A DNA stretch of 19,917 bases, from the NCBI GenBank assembly GCA_034186235.1, contig JAXGBA010000060.1, forward strand, positions 1-19,917, written 5' to 3'. Positions 8,004 through 16,356 of this stretch are shown piece after piece (position 1 is the stretch's first letter; each line of letters starts with the position of its first letter). Below the pieces are notes generated by a model. The model ran no database searches and was not told the origin of the DNA. It worked only from the letters and a program-made list of their open reading frames with translations. The DNA is from CAKSKB01 sp034186235 (lineage in GTDB: Bacteria > Bacillota > Clostridia > HGM11514). The position numbers were made by a program, and so were the translations under genes.

Positions 8004-8071
8004 GTTTCTTTGATGTAAATTTATTTACATAAAAATTTAATTTTGCCCATGTGGCGAGAGGAGTTTCAGTG

Positions 8072-9286
8072 ATGAAAAAGATTTTGGCATTACTTCTTAC
8101 TGCAGTTATGATTTTTTCATTGGCAGCATGCGGAGAAGGCGGGGGCACAGCTTCCAAAAAGGATTCCGGTAAGGAAAGCAAAAGCGATATTAAAGTAGGT
8201 TTTATTTTCCTTCACGATGAGAACTCAACTTATGACAAGAACTTTATCGACGCAGCAAACGCTGCAAAGAAATCTCTCGGTCTTTCCGACGAACAGGTTC
8301 TGTTCAAGACAAATGTTCCCGAAGGTCAGGAATGCTACGAAGCAGCAGCAGACCTTGCTGACAAGGGCTGCACACTTATATTTGCAGACAGCTTCGGTCA
8401 TGAAGACTTCATGATTCAGGCAGCTAAAGAGTATCCCGATGTTACATTCTGCCATGCAACAGGTACAAAGGCTCACACAGAAAAGCTTGATAACTTCTAC
8501 AATGCATTTGCTTCAATTTATGAAGGCAGATTCCTTGCAGGTGTTGCGGCAGGTCTTAAAATCAATGAAATGATTGATGAAGGCAAAATCACAGCCGATC
8601 AGGCTCTTATGGGTTATGTAGGCGCTCATCCTTATGCAGAGGTTAAGTCGGGTCTTACATCCTTCTTCCTCGGCGCTCGCTATGTATGCCCTTCTGTTAC
8701 AATGGAAGTTAAGTATACAAATTCATGGTTCGATATTGCTGCCGAAAAAGAAACAGCTAACGCTCTTATCCAGGACGGCTGCGTTCTTATTTCACAGCAT
8801 GCAGACTCCGAAGGTGCTCCTAAGGCTTGCGAAGAAGCGGGTGTTCCGAATGTTGCTTACAACCTCGACACAAGAGATTGGGGCCCGAACACAGCTCTTA
8901 TTTCTTCCAAGATTAACTGGGAACCTTACTTCGAGCACATCATCAACGCTAAAGTAAACGGCACTGAAATCACACAGGATTTCTGCGGCGGCATTAAGGA
9001 CGATGTTGTTCAGCTTCTCGGTCTTAACGACAAGGTTGCAGCTAAAGGAACTCAGGAAAAGCTTGACGAAGTTAAAGCTAAGATTGTTTCCGGCGAAATC
9101 AAGGTATTCGATACCGAAACATTCACTGTAGGCGGCAAGAAACTTGATTCCTATAAGGCTGATGTTGATTCCGACGAGAACTACGAACCCGACACAGAGG
9201 TTGTTTCCGACGGTTATTTCCATGAGTCCGAATACAGAAGCGCACCTTATTTTGACATCGATATCGATGGTATCACAACAAAATAA
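8072..9286 (+). CDS. nupN: BMP-family nucleoside ABC transporter substrate-binding lipoprotein
   Basis: Membrane-anchored extracellular binding protein for a purine-nucleoside importer. The start at 8072 follows GAGAGGAG and gives a lipoprotein signal peptide: MKK, a hydrophobic stretch, then lipobox LAAC with Cys20 as the lipidated residue. A GGG/Ser/Lys-rich linker leads into a BMP/PnrA-like domain starting at IKVGFIFLHDENSTYDKNF. Family landmarks include GCTLIFADSFGHEDFM, ATGTKAH, AGVAAGLK, YVGAHPYAEVKSG and LISQHADSEGAP. At 404 residues it has the family's usual size. The symbol is by analogy with the Bacillus nup operon, which has the same gene order; the exact ligand is inferred from the guanine riboswitch. 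Codons look more uniform (GCA, ACA, CTT) than in neighbouring genes, suggesting high expression. Confidence 0.93.
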   Translation: MKKILALLLTAVMIFSLAACGEGGGTASKKDSGKESKSDIKVGFIFLHDENSTYDKNFIDAANAAKKSLGLSDEQVLFKTNVPEGQECYEAAADLADKGCTLIFADSFGHEDFMIQAAKEYPDVTFCHATGTKAHTEKLDNFYNAFASIYEGRFLAGVAAGLKINEMIDEGKITADQALMGYVGAHPYAEVKSGLTSFFLGARYVCPSVTMEVKYTNSWFDIAAEKETANALIQDGCVLISQHADSEGAPKACEEAGVPNVAYNLDTRDWGPNTALISSKINWEPYFEHIINAKVNGTEITQDFCGGIKDDVVQLLGLNDKVAAKGTQEKLDEVKAKIVSGEIKVFDTETFTVGGKKLDSYKADVDSDENYEPDTEVVSDGYFHESEYRSAPYFDIDIDGITTK

Positions 9287-9307
9287 TAAGCTAATTTAAG
9301 AAGTTTT

Positions 9308-9351
9308 GCAAAAGTCAGAAACGGTTTTGTTCTGGCTTTTGCTTGCTTTTT
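9308..9351 (+). terminator. Intercistronic terminator/attenuator after the binding protein
   Basis: GCAAAAGTCAGAA (9308-9320) pairs with TTCTGGCTTTTGC (9330-9342) over 13 positions with one G-U pair, followed by a T-rich tail ending in TTTTT. It sits 21 bases after the lipoprotein stop and 61 before the ATPase start. Partial read-through would give more binding protein than transporter, a common design in ABC importer operons. No separate promoter is obvious before 9413. Confidence 0.85.
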
Positions 9352-9412
9352 ACGAACTCAAAAAAGCTTTTTGATTTCATAAAAGGTAATTGTCATTAAA
9401 TGGTTTGGGGGT

Positions 9413-10960
9413 ATGACTGTGAGTAATAATGTGGCTATCGAACTGAAAAATATAACAAAAAGGTTCGGGAGCGTTGTTGCCAACCGCAATGTTTGCCTGA
9501 CTGTTAATAAGGGTGAGATTCTTTCGATTCTCGGTGAAAACGGCAGCGGAAAAACAACACTTATGAATATGATTTCGGGAATATATTTCCCGGACGAAGG
9601 GCAGATTTTTGTCAACGGCGAGGAAGTTGTTATACGCTCTCCGAAGGACGCTTTTGACCTTAAAATCGGTATGATTCATCAGCATTTTAAGCTTGTTGAT
9701 GTGTTTTCGGCGGCGCAGAATGTGGTTCTCGGGCTTGACGATGAAAGCGGATTCAACATGAAATCCGCAGCAAAACGGGTAAAGGAAATCGGCGACAGGT
9801 ACGGATTTAATATCGACCCTAACAAAAAAATATATGAGATGTCAGTTTCGGAAAAGCAGACGGTTGAAATTATCAGGGTGCTTTACCGCGGTGCTGATAT
9901 TCTGATTCTGGACGAGCCTACGGCGGTGCTTACTCCGCAGGAAATTAAAAAGCTGTTCAGCATACTCAGGCGTATGCGTGACGACGGCAAGGCGATTGTT
10001 ATTATTACCCATAAGCTTAACGAGGTTATGGCGCTTTCGGACCGTGTTTCGGTTCTGAGAAAAGGTGAATACATAGGCACGGTCAACACATCCGAAACGA
10101 GTGAGAGCGAGCTTACCGAAATGATGGTCGGCAAAAAAATATCGCTTAATATAGAGAGAAGCGAGCCGGAAAATCCTCAGGATAGGCTTGTAATTAAGGA
10201 TATAAATTGTTTTAGCCGCGATGGGGCGGCGCTTCTTAAAAATGTTTCATTTACAGTGCGGTCGGGCGAAATATTAGGTATTGCCGGCATTGCCGGGAGC
10301 GGGCAGAGGGAACTTCTTGAAGCTATAGCGGGGCTTCAGAAGCTTTCCGGGGGAGAAATTATTTATCATAATCCCAAAAACGGAAATGTTGAAAACCTCA
10401 GAGATAAAACTCCGCTTGAAATTAGGGAACTGGGCGTAAGGCTTTCGTTTGTGCCGGAGGACAGGCTCGGCATGGGGCTTGTCGGAAACATGGACATTGT
10501 CGATAACATGATGCTCAGAAGTTACCGCAAGGGAAAAACGATGTTCCTTGAAAGAAAAGCGCCCAAGAATCTTGCGGACGAGATTATCGAACAACTCGAG
10601 GTTGTAACCCCGAGTGCGAATACTCCCGTAAGAAGGCTTTCGGGAGGTAATGTTCAGAAGGTGCTGGTAGGGCGAGAAATTGCGGCTTCGCCGACGGTTC
10701 TTATGGCGGCGTATCCCGTAAGAGGGCTGGATATCAATTCGTCCTACACAATCTATAATCTTCTTAATCAGCAGAAGAAAAAAGGCGTTGCGGTTATTTT
10801 TGTCGGCGAGGACCTGGATGTTCTCTTGGAACTCTGCGACCGCATTATGGTTATAAGCGGTGGCATAATAAGCGGCACGGTTGACGCAAGAAACGCAACG
10901 AAAGAGCAGATAGGGCTTCTTATGACAAAATCTCAGGAGGTGGAAGGCGATGCAGAATAA
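9413..10960 (+). CDS. nupO: Nucleoside ABC transporter ATPase (two nucleotide-binding domains)
   Basis: Cytoplasmic energy-coupling subunit with two ABC domains in one chain, as in sugar/nucleoside CUT2-type importers. Domain 1 (about 1-240) has Walker A GENGSGKTT (41-49), an atypical signature VSEKQ (145-149), Walker B ILILDEP (163-169) and a switch His in IITHKLNE. Domain 2 (about 258-510) has a degenerate Walker A (GIAGSGQRE, lacking the Lys), signature LSGGN (409-413), and MAAYPVRGLD in place of the usual DEP block. That asymmetry is typical of this family. The ATG at 9413 follows a GGGGG stretch. The 3' end overlaps the first permease by 11 bases, and the AGGAGGTGG for that permease lies within this gene. 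Confidence 0.95.
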   Translation: MTVSNNVAIELKNITKRFGSVVANRNVCLTVNKGEILSILGENGSGKTTLMNMISGIYFPDEGQIFVNGEEVVIRSPKDAFDLKIGMIHQHFKLVDVFSAAQNVVLGLDDESGFNMKSAAKRVKEIGDRYGFNIDPNKKIYEMSVSEKQTVEIIRVLYRGADILILDEPTAVLTPQEIKKLFSILRRMRDDGKAIVIITHKLNEVMALSDRVSVLRKGEYIGTVNTSETSESELTEMMVGKKISLNIERSEPENPQDRLVIKDINCFSRDGAALLKNVSFTVRSGEILGIAGIAGSGQRELLEAIAGLQKLSGGEIIYHNPKNGNVENLRDKTPLEIRELGVRLSFVPEDRLGMGLVGNMDIVDNMMLRSYRKGKTMFLERKAPKNLADEIIEQLEVVTPSANTPVRRLSGGNVQKVLVGREIAASPTVLMAAYPVRGLDINSSYTIYNLLNQQKKKGVAVIFVGEDLDVLLELCDRIMVISGGIISGTVDARNATKEQIGLLMTKSQEVEGDAE

Positions 10961-12065
10961 GGATATTCATGTGCACGAACCAAGGCTTCAGGTTGTTAAG
11001 CGTGACGATATGCCGATGCTTAAATCCTGGCTTGTAAGAATTATCGCAATTGCGGCGGCGCTCCTTGTGTGCTCGATTGTTATCGTGCTTCTTACCGGCA
11101 TTAATCCGATTCAGTTCTTCAAAACGATGGTTGACGGCAGCTTTGCAACCGAGAGAAATCTGTGGAAGGCTGTTCAGAACCTTGCAATGCTGCTTTGCAT
11201 TTCGCTTGCGGTTACCCCGGCGTTCAAAATGAAATTCTGGAACATTGGTGCTGAAGGACAGGCGCTTGTCGGCTGTATCGCTTCTGCGGCAATTATGATT
11301 TATTTTGCGGATAAGTTCCCAAACAACATCGTAATGATTATCGTTATGGCTGCCGCAAGTATCGCAGCAGGTATGATATGGGGCTTGATTCCTGCGTTTT
11401 TCAAGGCTTACTTTAACACTAACGAAACCCTTTTCACGCTTATGATGAACTATGTCGCAATGCAGCTCACAACTTATTTTGTGCTGAGATGGGAAAATCC
11501 GCAAAATTCAAGCAATGTCGGCATTATTAATATGAAAACCATGAGCGGATGGTTCCCGTGGATTGCAAATCAGAAGTATCTTCTCAATATTATCATAGTT
11601 GCGATTATTACGGTTATAATGTATATATACCTCAAATACAGCAAGCACGGCTATGAGATTTCGGTTGTAGGCGAAAGTCGCAATACCGCAAGATATGTCG
11701 GTATAAATGTTAAAAAGGTTATTATAAGAACTATGGCATTTTCCGGCGCCCTCTGCGGTGTTACGGGATGGCTGCTCGTTGCCGGCACTCATCATACCAT
11801 TAACGCAGACATTGTCGGCGGTATGGGATTCACGGCGATTATGGTTTCGTGGCTTGCAAAGTTCAATCCGCTTATTATGATTCTGGTTTCGGGTCTGATT
11901 GTCTTTCTTGAACAGGGAGCGGCGGAAATCGTTACGCAGTTTACGGCGTTTCAGCTTAATGAAAGTATTGCGGATATTCTCACCGGTATTATTCTGTTCT
12001 TCATTATCGGCAGTGAATTTTTCGTGAGATATAAAATTAACAGACGAAAGGTAAAGGAGGATTAA
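10950..12065 (+). CDS. nupP: Nucleoside ABC transporter permease 1
   Basis: A BPL_transp_2-type integral membrane subunit of 371 residues. After a polar N-terminus (about 25 residues) it has many hydrophobic segments, beginning with WLVRIIAIAAALLVCSIVIVLL. The family's conserved stretches TPAFKMKFWNIGAEGQALVG and the cytoplasmic coupling-loop region SVVGESRNTARYVGINVKKV can be seen. It should form the membrane channel with the second permease. Its start is embedded in the ATPase gene with AGGAGGTGG 9 bases upstream. The second permease begins 3 bases after its stop. Confidence 0.95.
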   Translation: MQNKDIHVHEPRLQVVKRDDMPMLKSWLVRIIAIAAALLVCSIVIVLLTGINPIQFFKTMVDGSFATERNLWKAVQNLAMLLCISLAVTPAFKMKFWNIGAEGQALVGCIASAAIMIYFADKFPNNIVMIIVMAAASIAAGMIWGLIPAFFKAYFNTNETLFTLMMNYVAMQLTTYFVLRWENPQNSSNVGIINMKTMSGWFPWIANQKYLLNIIIVAIITVIMYIYLKYSKHGYEISVVGESRNTARYVGINVKKVIIRTMAFSGALCGVTGWLLVAGTHHTINADIVGGMGFTAIMVSWLAKFNPLIMILVSGLIVFLEQGAAEIVTQFTAFQLNESIADILTGIILFFIIGSEFFVRYKINRRKVKED

Positions 12066-12068
12066 TCA

Positions 12069-13046
12069 ATGCTTGTTTCTACACTTATAAATAAGGCTAT
12101 TGTTCAGGGTGTTCCTTTGCTTTTCGGTTCAACGGGCGAGATAATTACCGAAAAATCCGGTAACCTCAATCTCGGTATTCCGGGGATAATGTATGTCGGC
12201 GGCAGTGCAGGCATACTCGGTGCATATCTTTATGAGCATTCAACTAAATCTCCGAATCCGGCGCTCTGCATTATTATTCCGCTGCTTGCGTCGCTTATCG
12301 GTTCAATGCTTATGGCGCTTATTTATAGCTTTCTGACCATAACACTCCGTGCAAACCAGAATGTTACCGGTCTTGCTTTAACAACTTTCGGTATCGGTTT
12401 CGGTGACTTTTTCGGCGGAACGATAACAAAAATCTTCGGTGACGGCGGAAATCTTTCCGTTAAGTTCTCGGCGGACTGCTTCAAAACAACTCTGCCGTTT
12501 GCAAACAAGCTCGGGTTTGTCGGAAAGGTGCTGTTTGATTACGGATTTTTAGTTTACCTCTCAATCGCAATTGCATTGATTGCCGCATGGTTTCTGAACA
12601 AAACGCGTGCCGGTCTTCACCTTCGCGCTGTCGGAGAAAATCCTGCAACGGCTGACGCTGCGGGTATAAATGTTATTAAGTATAAGTACCTCGCAACCGT
12701 AATAGGCGGCGCTATTGCCGGGCTCGGCGGACTGTATTTTATCATGGACTATACCGGCGGCTCATGGACGAACGGCGGTTTCGGTGACCGCGGCTGGCTT
12801 GCAATCGCACTCGTTATTTTTGCACTCTGGAAGCCGAATGTCGGCATACTCGGTTCGTTCATCTTCGGCGGACTTTATATAGCTTACAGCTATACCGGCG
12901 GTATCCCGAGGCGCATTGCACCGATTTTTGAGATGCTTCCGTATGTTGTAACTCTCGTTGTGCTTGTAATAACAAGCGTTAGAAACAAAAAAGAAAATCA
13001 GCCGCCCGAAAGCCTTGGGCTGCCGTATTTCAGAGAAGAACGATGA
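12069..13046 (+). CDS. nupQ: Nucleoside ABC transporter permease 2
   Basis: The partner permease, 325 residues, with multiple membrane segments. Characteristic stretches are TLINKAIVQGVPLLFGSTGEIITEKSGNLNLGIPGIM near the N-terminus, the coupling loop HLRAVGENPATADAAGINVIKYK, and DRGWLAIALVIFALWKP. These match the YufQ/NupQ group. AAAGGAGG lies 9 bases before the ATG. The last four bases overlap the start of the TRIC-like gene (ATGA), so the two are translationally coupled. Confidence 0.95.
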   Translation: MLVSTLINKAIVQGVPLLFGSTGEIITEKSGNLNLGIPGIMYVGGSAGILGAYLYEHSTKSPNPALCIIIPLLASLIGSMLMALIYSFLTITLRANQNVTGLALTTFGIGFGDFFGGTITKIFGDGGNLSVKFSADCFKTTLPFANKLGFVGKVLFDYGFLVYLSIAIALIAAWFLNKTRAGLHLRAVGENPATADAAGINVIKYKYLATVIGGAIAGLGGLYFIMDYTGGSWTNGGFGDRGWLAIALVIFALWKPNVGILGSFIFGGLYIAYSYTGGIPRRIAPIFEMLPYVVTLVVLVITSVRNKKENQPPESLGLPYFREER

Positions 13047-13672
13047 TGTACGAAATTATATATTCGGTATTTGAAATAATAGGAACAATTGCCTTCGCTG
13101 TGTCGGGGGCAATTGTTGCGCTTAAAAAGCAAATGGATATGCTCGGCGTGGCTGCGCTGGGGCTTTGCACGGCTGTCGGCGGCGGTGTGATCCGGGATAT
13201 GATTCTCGGGAACACCCCTCCCGTTATGTTTCGTGACCCAATGTATTCCGTGGTTGCAATATGTGCATCGATTATCGTATTTTTGCCGCCGATACGGCGC
13301 ACAATTGAAAATTCCGGAGCGCTTTACGATAAGATTCTGCTTCTTATGGATTCCGTAGGTCTCGGCATTTTTACCGTAATCGGTGTAAGGTGCGCCTACA
13401 GCATGAACGATGAGTACGGAATTTTTCTCGTGACTTTTGTTGGTGTTGTGACGGGCGTCGGCGGAGGGGTGCTCCGCGATGTTCTTGCCGGCAATCCGCC
13501 TTATATTTTTGTAAAACATTTTTATGCATGCGCTTCGATTGTCGGGGCGGCGCTGTGCGCATTTTTATGGCACCGCACCGGCAGCACCACTGCGGCGATA
13601 ATCGCAGGGTCGGCATCGGTCATTGTTTTAAGGCTTCTGGCGGCGCATTTCCGCTGGAGTCTGCCGCATTGA
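13043..13672 (+). CDS. TRIC/UPF0126 family membrane protein
   Basis: A 209-residue membrane protein with the internal duplication typical of UPF0126/TRIC-type proteins. Repeat 1 carries GLCTAVGGGVIRDMILGNTPP and repeat 2 carries GVVTGVGGGVLRDVLAGNPP, each after hydrophobic helices, with about seven membrane segments in all. Prokaryotic members are trimeric cation channels, and some have been linked to amino-acid (glycine) transport; the substrate here is not readable. Two ATG codons stand in tandem (13043 and 13046); the first overlaps the permease stop. Being the last gene of a guanine-regulated nucleoside importer operon, it may serve ion balance or purine-linked metabolite flow, which is inference. 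A hairpin terminator follows after 6 bases. Confidence 0.9.
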   Translation: MMYEIIYSVFEIIGTIAFAVSGAIVALKKQMDMLGVAALGLCTAVGGGVIRDMILGNTPPVMFRDPMYSVVAICASIIVFLPPIRRTIENSGALYDKILLLMDSVGLGIFTVIGVRCAYSMNDEYGIFLVTFVGVVTGVGGGVLRDVLAGNPPYIFVKHFYACASIVGAALCAFLWHRTGSTTAAIIAGSASVIVLRLLAAHFRWSLPH

Positions 13673-13678
13673 AATACC

Positions 13679-13716
13679 AAATACACTGGCAGCTAATGCT
13701 TGCCGGTGTATTTTTT
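13679..13716. terminator. Convergent bidirectional terminator
   Basis: AAATACACTGGCAG (13679-13692) pairs with CTTGCCGGTGTATTT, with one wobble and a mismatch near the loop, followed by T residues on the + strand. It ends the nucleoside operon on the + strand. The right arm is inside the last codons of the AraC gene on the - strand, whose stop lies in the loop, so that gene's 3' end is also the terminator. Confidence 0.85.
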
Positions 13717-14511
13717 CGGTGCAGTTCCGGTAATTCCTTTGAATACTCTTTCAAAGTGGGTTATGCTTGAAAATCCGGTTTGTATTGCGGCGGCGGTTAC
13801 GCTTTGGCAGCCGTTGTCAAACAGTTTTTGTGCCGCAATGATTCGGACCGTATTTATGTACTTTACAAGCGTTATTCCCATTTCCTTTTTGAATTTTCTT
13901 GAAAGATAGTATGGGTTTATATGAAATTTTTCGGCAAGGCATGAAAGAGAAATATCATCGGAATATTTTTCCTGAATTTCTTTTGCAACAAGCGGTATTA
14001 TATCCCCCGTGCCGTTTCGCCTTGCAAACGGAAGGGCGGCAGTTTCCGAAATTTCTGTAAGCACTTCTGTCAGCTTTGTTTTGAATTTTGATTCAAAAAA
14101 CGGGCTGCTGCGGTCAAGCGACGCAAGTTCGGACAACATCTCCTTAATCCCTTGTATATCTTTTAATTCCGTTATCGGTGTGTCAAAGCATTTCAGAAGG
14201 TCGGCATTGGCAAACTTTTCGATTTCTGCACCGGTTTCTTTTGAAAAGTTAACGAGAATCCTTCTTTCGCTTCCCCCTATGCTTTCGGTTTTATGCAGGA
14301 TAAACGGCTTGATAAGGGCGATTGTGCCGTGCGCAAGTGTGTATTTATCATGATTGTTTATTATCAGCTTTCTTTCTCCGTTAGAAACATATAAAATCTC
14401 ATAGTGCTCATGATAATGAGAATATGACATGGTTATGCCGCCGGTGTAATTGATTTTTTCGGCAGCAAACGGTTTGTTATCGTTTAATAAATCTTTTGAG
14501 AATTTATCCAT
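13693..14511 (-). CDS. AraC-family transcriptional regulator (adjacent to lyase/GH105)
   Basis: A 272-residue regulator. The N-terminal cupin-like sensor domain shows YSHYHEHYEILYVSNGER (residues about 30-47) and a histidine in KPFILHKTE. The C-terminal AraC domain has two helix-turn-helix units: DISLSCLAEKFHINPYYLSRKFKKE (about 186-210) and SVTAAAIQTGFSSITHFERVFK (about 237-258), the second with the typical GF.S..HF.R.FK signature. The sensor type is common among regulators of sugar and glycan genes. It is transcribed divergently from the lyase/GH105 pair, its presumed target. The ATG at 14511 follows GGGAGGGTG. It converges on the nucleoside operon. Confidence 0.94.
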   Translation of the reverse strand: MDKFSKDLLNDNKPFAAEKINYTGGITMSYSHYHEHYEILYVSNGERKLIINNHDKYTLAHGTIALIKPFILHKTESIGGSERRILVNFSKETGAEIEKFANADLLKCFDTPITELKDIQGIKEMLSELASLDRSSPFFESKFKTKLTEVLTEISETAALPFARRNGTGDIIPLVAKEIQEKYSDDISLSCLAEKFHINPYYLSRKFKKEMGITLVKYINTVRIIAAQKLFDNGCQSVTAAAIQTGFSSITHFERVFKGITGTAPKKYTGKH

Positions 14512-14534
14512 TATCGGCTCACCCTCCCTTATAT

Positions 14535-14563
14535 ATTATTGCACCTTTAAAAGCCTTTGTCAA
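14535..14563 (-). promoter_or_regulatory. Promoter of the first AraC gene
   Basis: Read on the minus strand: TTGACA (14563-14558), 17 bases, AATAAT (14540-14535). Five of six bases of the -10 and all of the -35 match consensus. The predicted transcription start lies near 14528, giving a leader of under 20 bases with GGGAGG as the ribosome binding site. Confidence 0.75.
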
Positions 14564-14615
14564 TGTGGAAGTCAAAAAATGTTGAAAAAATTATAAGATA
14601 TGTGCAAGAAATGTA

Positions 14616-14644
14616 TGGACTGATGAGCTTTATTCTGCTAAAAT
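14616..14644 (+). promoter_or_regulatory. Probable promoter of the lyase/GH105 operon (extended -10)
   Basis: TGGACT (14616-14621), 17 bases, TAAAAT (14639-14644) with an extended -10 TGC immediately upstream. A second -10-like TATAAT overlaps at 14644-14649 without a good -35. The weak -35 box is what one expects for a promoter needing an AraC-type activator. Transcription would begin about 15 bases before the start codon. Confidence 0.5.
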
Positions 14645-14667
14645 ATAATTATAAAGGCGGTGGAAAT

Positions 14668-16356
14668 ATGAATGCAAAAAAACTATACTGCGGTGCGGTG
14701 GCGCAATGTGATAAAAAGCTTAAAAATATGCTTCCGTATCAGAGTGTAAGCAGCGGAGGGTTTCTTGATGAAAACCTGGGATTTTGTGCGGTTACTCACT
14801 TTGAAACCGGTGCATTTCTTCAGGCTGCGGTTTTATCGTACTGCTCGGAAGAATCTGAATTTTTTAATGATTACGGTATTTATGAAAGAATAATTTATGC
14901 GGTTAATTATATTAAATCAAAGCAGAGGGAGTCGGGGCTTATTGATCTTCGCGAAAGGAATTATGATTCTCCTCCCGACACGGCATTTTTGCTTGCGCTT
15001 ATTTGCCGCTGTGCATATACGGCAAAAAATGCTGAAAAAACCGATTGCGGAAATATGATATTTGAGGCCCTTAAACCGTTGGCTGTTACATTTGCCGATG
15101 CGATTTGCAGGGGCGGCGGTTTTCACACTCCCAATCATCGCTGGATAATTGCCGGGGCGCTTTGCGCCGCAACCGATGTATTTGATGAAATAAACGCTCG
15201 GGATGAAGCGGACAAATTTTTTTATGAGGGGCTTGACCTTAACCCCGACGGAATCTACTCAGAAAAGAGTATATATTACAGCGCAAAGATTAATTCAAAG
15301 CTTATGGACGCATATTTTCTTTCGGGAGAAAACTATTTTGCGGAGAGCATTGTGAAGAACTGCCGTTGTATTCTTACGCTTATGAGTGCGGACACATCGC
15401 TTCTTACATCGATTTCAATCCGTCAGGATAACGGAAAGCATGTATTCCCGACGGAATTTCTGTCAAGCTTTTATTTTGCCGGAAAGTATTCGGGCGATTT
15501 GAGTTTTTTCAGTGCGATTGATGAAATATGCTCAAAAAATCCTCCGGATGAACCGGGACTTATCTATATTTTTCGAAGGAATCCCGGCTGGCTCGGCGAT
15601 GATATAAAAACCGAACGCTTTAAAAGACCCGAAACAGTATTTTTGAAGAATACCGGGATATGGGCATATCACAAAAACGAAATTGACGCATTTATGATGT
15701 GCGGAACAAACAATCAGATGTGCATAAGATTCGGTGATGTTTTTATTAAGAACATTAAAATATTTGCTCCTTATTATCACGAAGCCGTTTATACGGGCAG
15801 GGAGATGTGCGAAACCGAAAGGGGCGCAAAAATGCATATCCGTCCGACATACGGAATTCAGCAGCGTGTTCACATGCCGGGGTTCTGGAACACGCTTCCG
15901 AGGAAGGTTGAATTTTCGGAGCTCCCGTATAACAACATCGCCGAGCGCCGCAGAAGCCCGAGAGCGGATGTGGAATATATCCTTGAGGTGCTGAAAACCG
16001 ACGGCGGGATTGATATTAGAATATCGTCAAAGGGCGGAATTGACGGTGCGCATTTCGCACTGGAATTTGAATTTGAACTGCCCGGCTCTGTGATAACTGA
16101 AAACACCTTTGAGGATGTGGATTCTCCTCGCAATATCTTGCTTACCGGCGGATTTTTAACTTTCAGAAAAGGCACTTACGCCGTGAATATCGGTCCGGGA
16201 TTTTTTGCTCACAAAATGATAAGCGGTAAAAATAACAGCTGCAAGGTCAGCATGACGGCGGATTTGCCGATTGAAAAAACGGTACACATACGGTTTACAA
16301 AACTTGATGGCAGCGAGCCGGAGTATTATTACGCACAGGAGGAGCGGCTTGAATAA
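14668..16356 (+). CDS. Heparinase II/III-like polysaccharide lyase candidate
   Basis: A 562-residue protein with no signal peptide. Residues about 1-300 are helical with paired aromatic and Gly motifs, as in an (alpha/alpha) toroid; residues about 340-560 are beta-rich, as in the C-terminal sandwich of toroid lyases. Two motifs suggest catalysis: GGGFHTPNHRW (Asn156-His157) and DGIYSEKSIYYS (candidate Tyr203/204). These resemble the Asn-His pair and the downstream Tyr used by PL12/15/17/21-type lyases. Family membership is inferred; the protein may belong to an unclassified lyase family. The ATG at 14668 is chosen because AAAGGCGGTGG precedes it; an in-frame TTG at 14557 lies upstream of the likely promoter. 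GH105 follows with an 8-base overlap, implying that unsaturated uronate products are passed on. Confidence 0.7.
   Translation: MNAKKLYCGAVAQCDKKLKNMLPYQSVSSGGFLDENLGFCAVTHFETGAFLQAAVLSYCSEESEFFNDYGIYERIIYAVNYIKSKQRESGLIDLRERNYDSPPDTAFLLALICRCAYTAKNAEKTDCGNMIFEALKPLAVTFADAICRGGGFHTPNHRWIIAGALCAATDVFDEINARDEADKFFYEGLDLNPDGIYSEKSIYYSAKINSKLMDAYFLSGENYFAESIVKNCRCILTLMSADTSLLTSISIRQDNGKHVFPTEFLSSFYFAGKYSGDLSFFSAIDEICSKNPPDEPGLIYIFRRNPGWLGDDIKTERFKRPETVFLKNTGIWAYHKNEIDAFMMCGTNNQMCIRFGDVFIKNIKIFAPYYHEAVYTGREMCETERGAKMHIRPTYGIQQRVHMPGFWNTLPRKVEFSELPYNNIAERRRSPRADVEYILEVLKTDGGIDIRISSKGGIDGAHFALEFEFELPGSVITENTFEDVDSPRNILLTGGFLTFRKGTYAVNIGPGFFAHKMISGKNNSCKVSMTADLPIEKTVHIRFTKLDGSEPEYYYAQEERLE

Noticed and set aside
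8051..8071. Upstream GTG start for the BMP lipoprotein.
   Set aside because: The GTG lies before the ribosome binding site GAGAGGAG. Starting at ATG 8072 gives a proper lipoprotein signal peptide with MKK at its N-terminus.
7710..8071. A small hidden gene in the 362-base gap before the BMP gene.
   Set aside because: The gap is fully explained by the dyad, promoter, riboswitch, terminator and ribosome binding site; no short frame has a convincing start.
10280..10310. Broken second nucleotide-binding domain of the transporter ATPase (Walker A without Lys).
   Set aside because: A degenerate second site is normal for this two-domain nucleoside/sugar ATPase family and is not a sign of decay.
14557..14667. 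N-terminal extension of the lyase candidate from a TTG.
   Set aside because: The segment lies across the probable promoter and the divergent regulator's -35. The ATG at 14668 has its own GGCGGTGG site.
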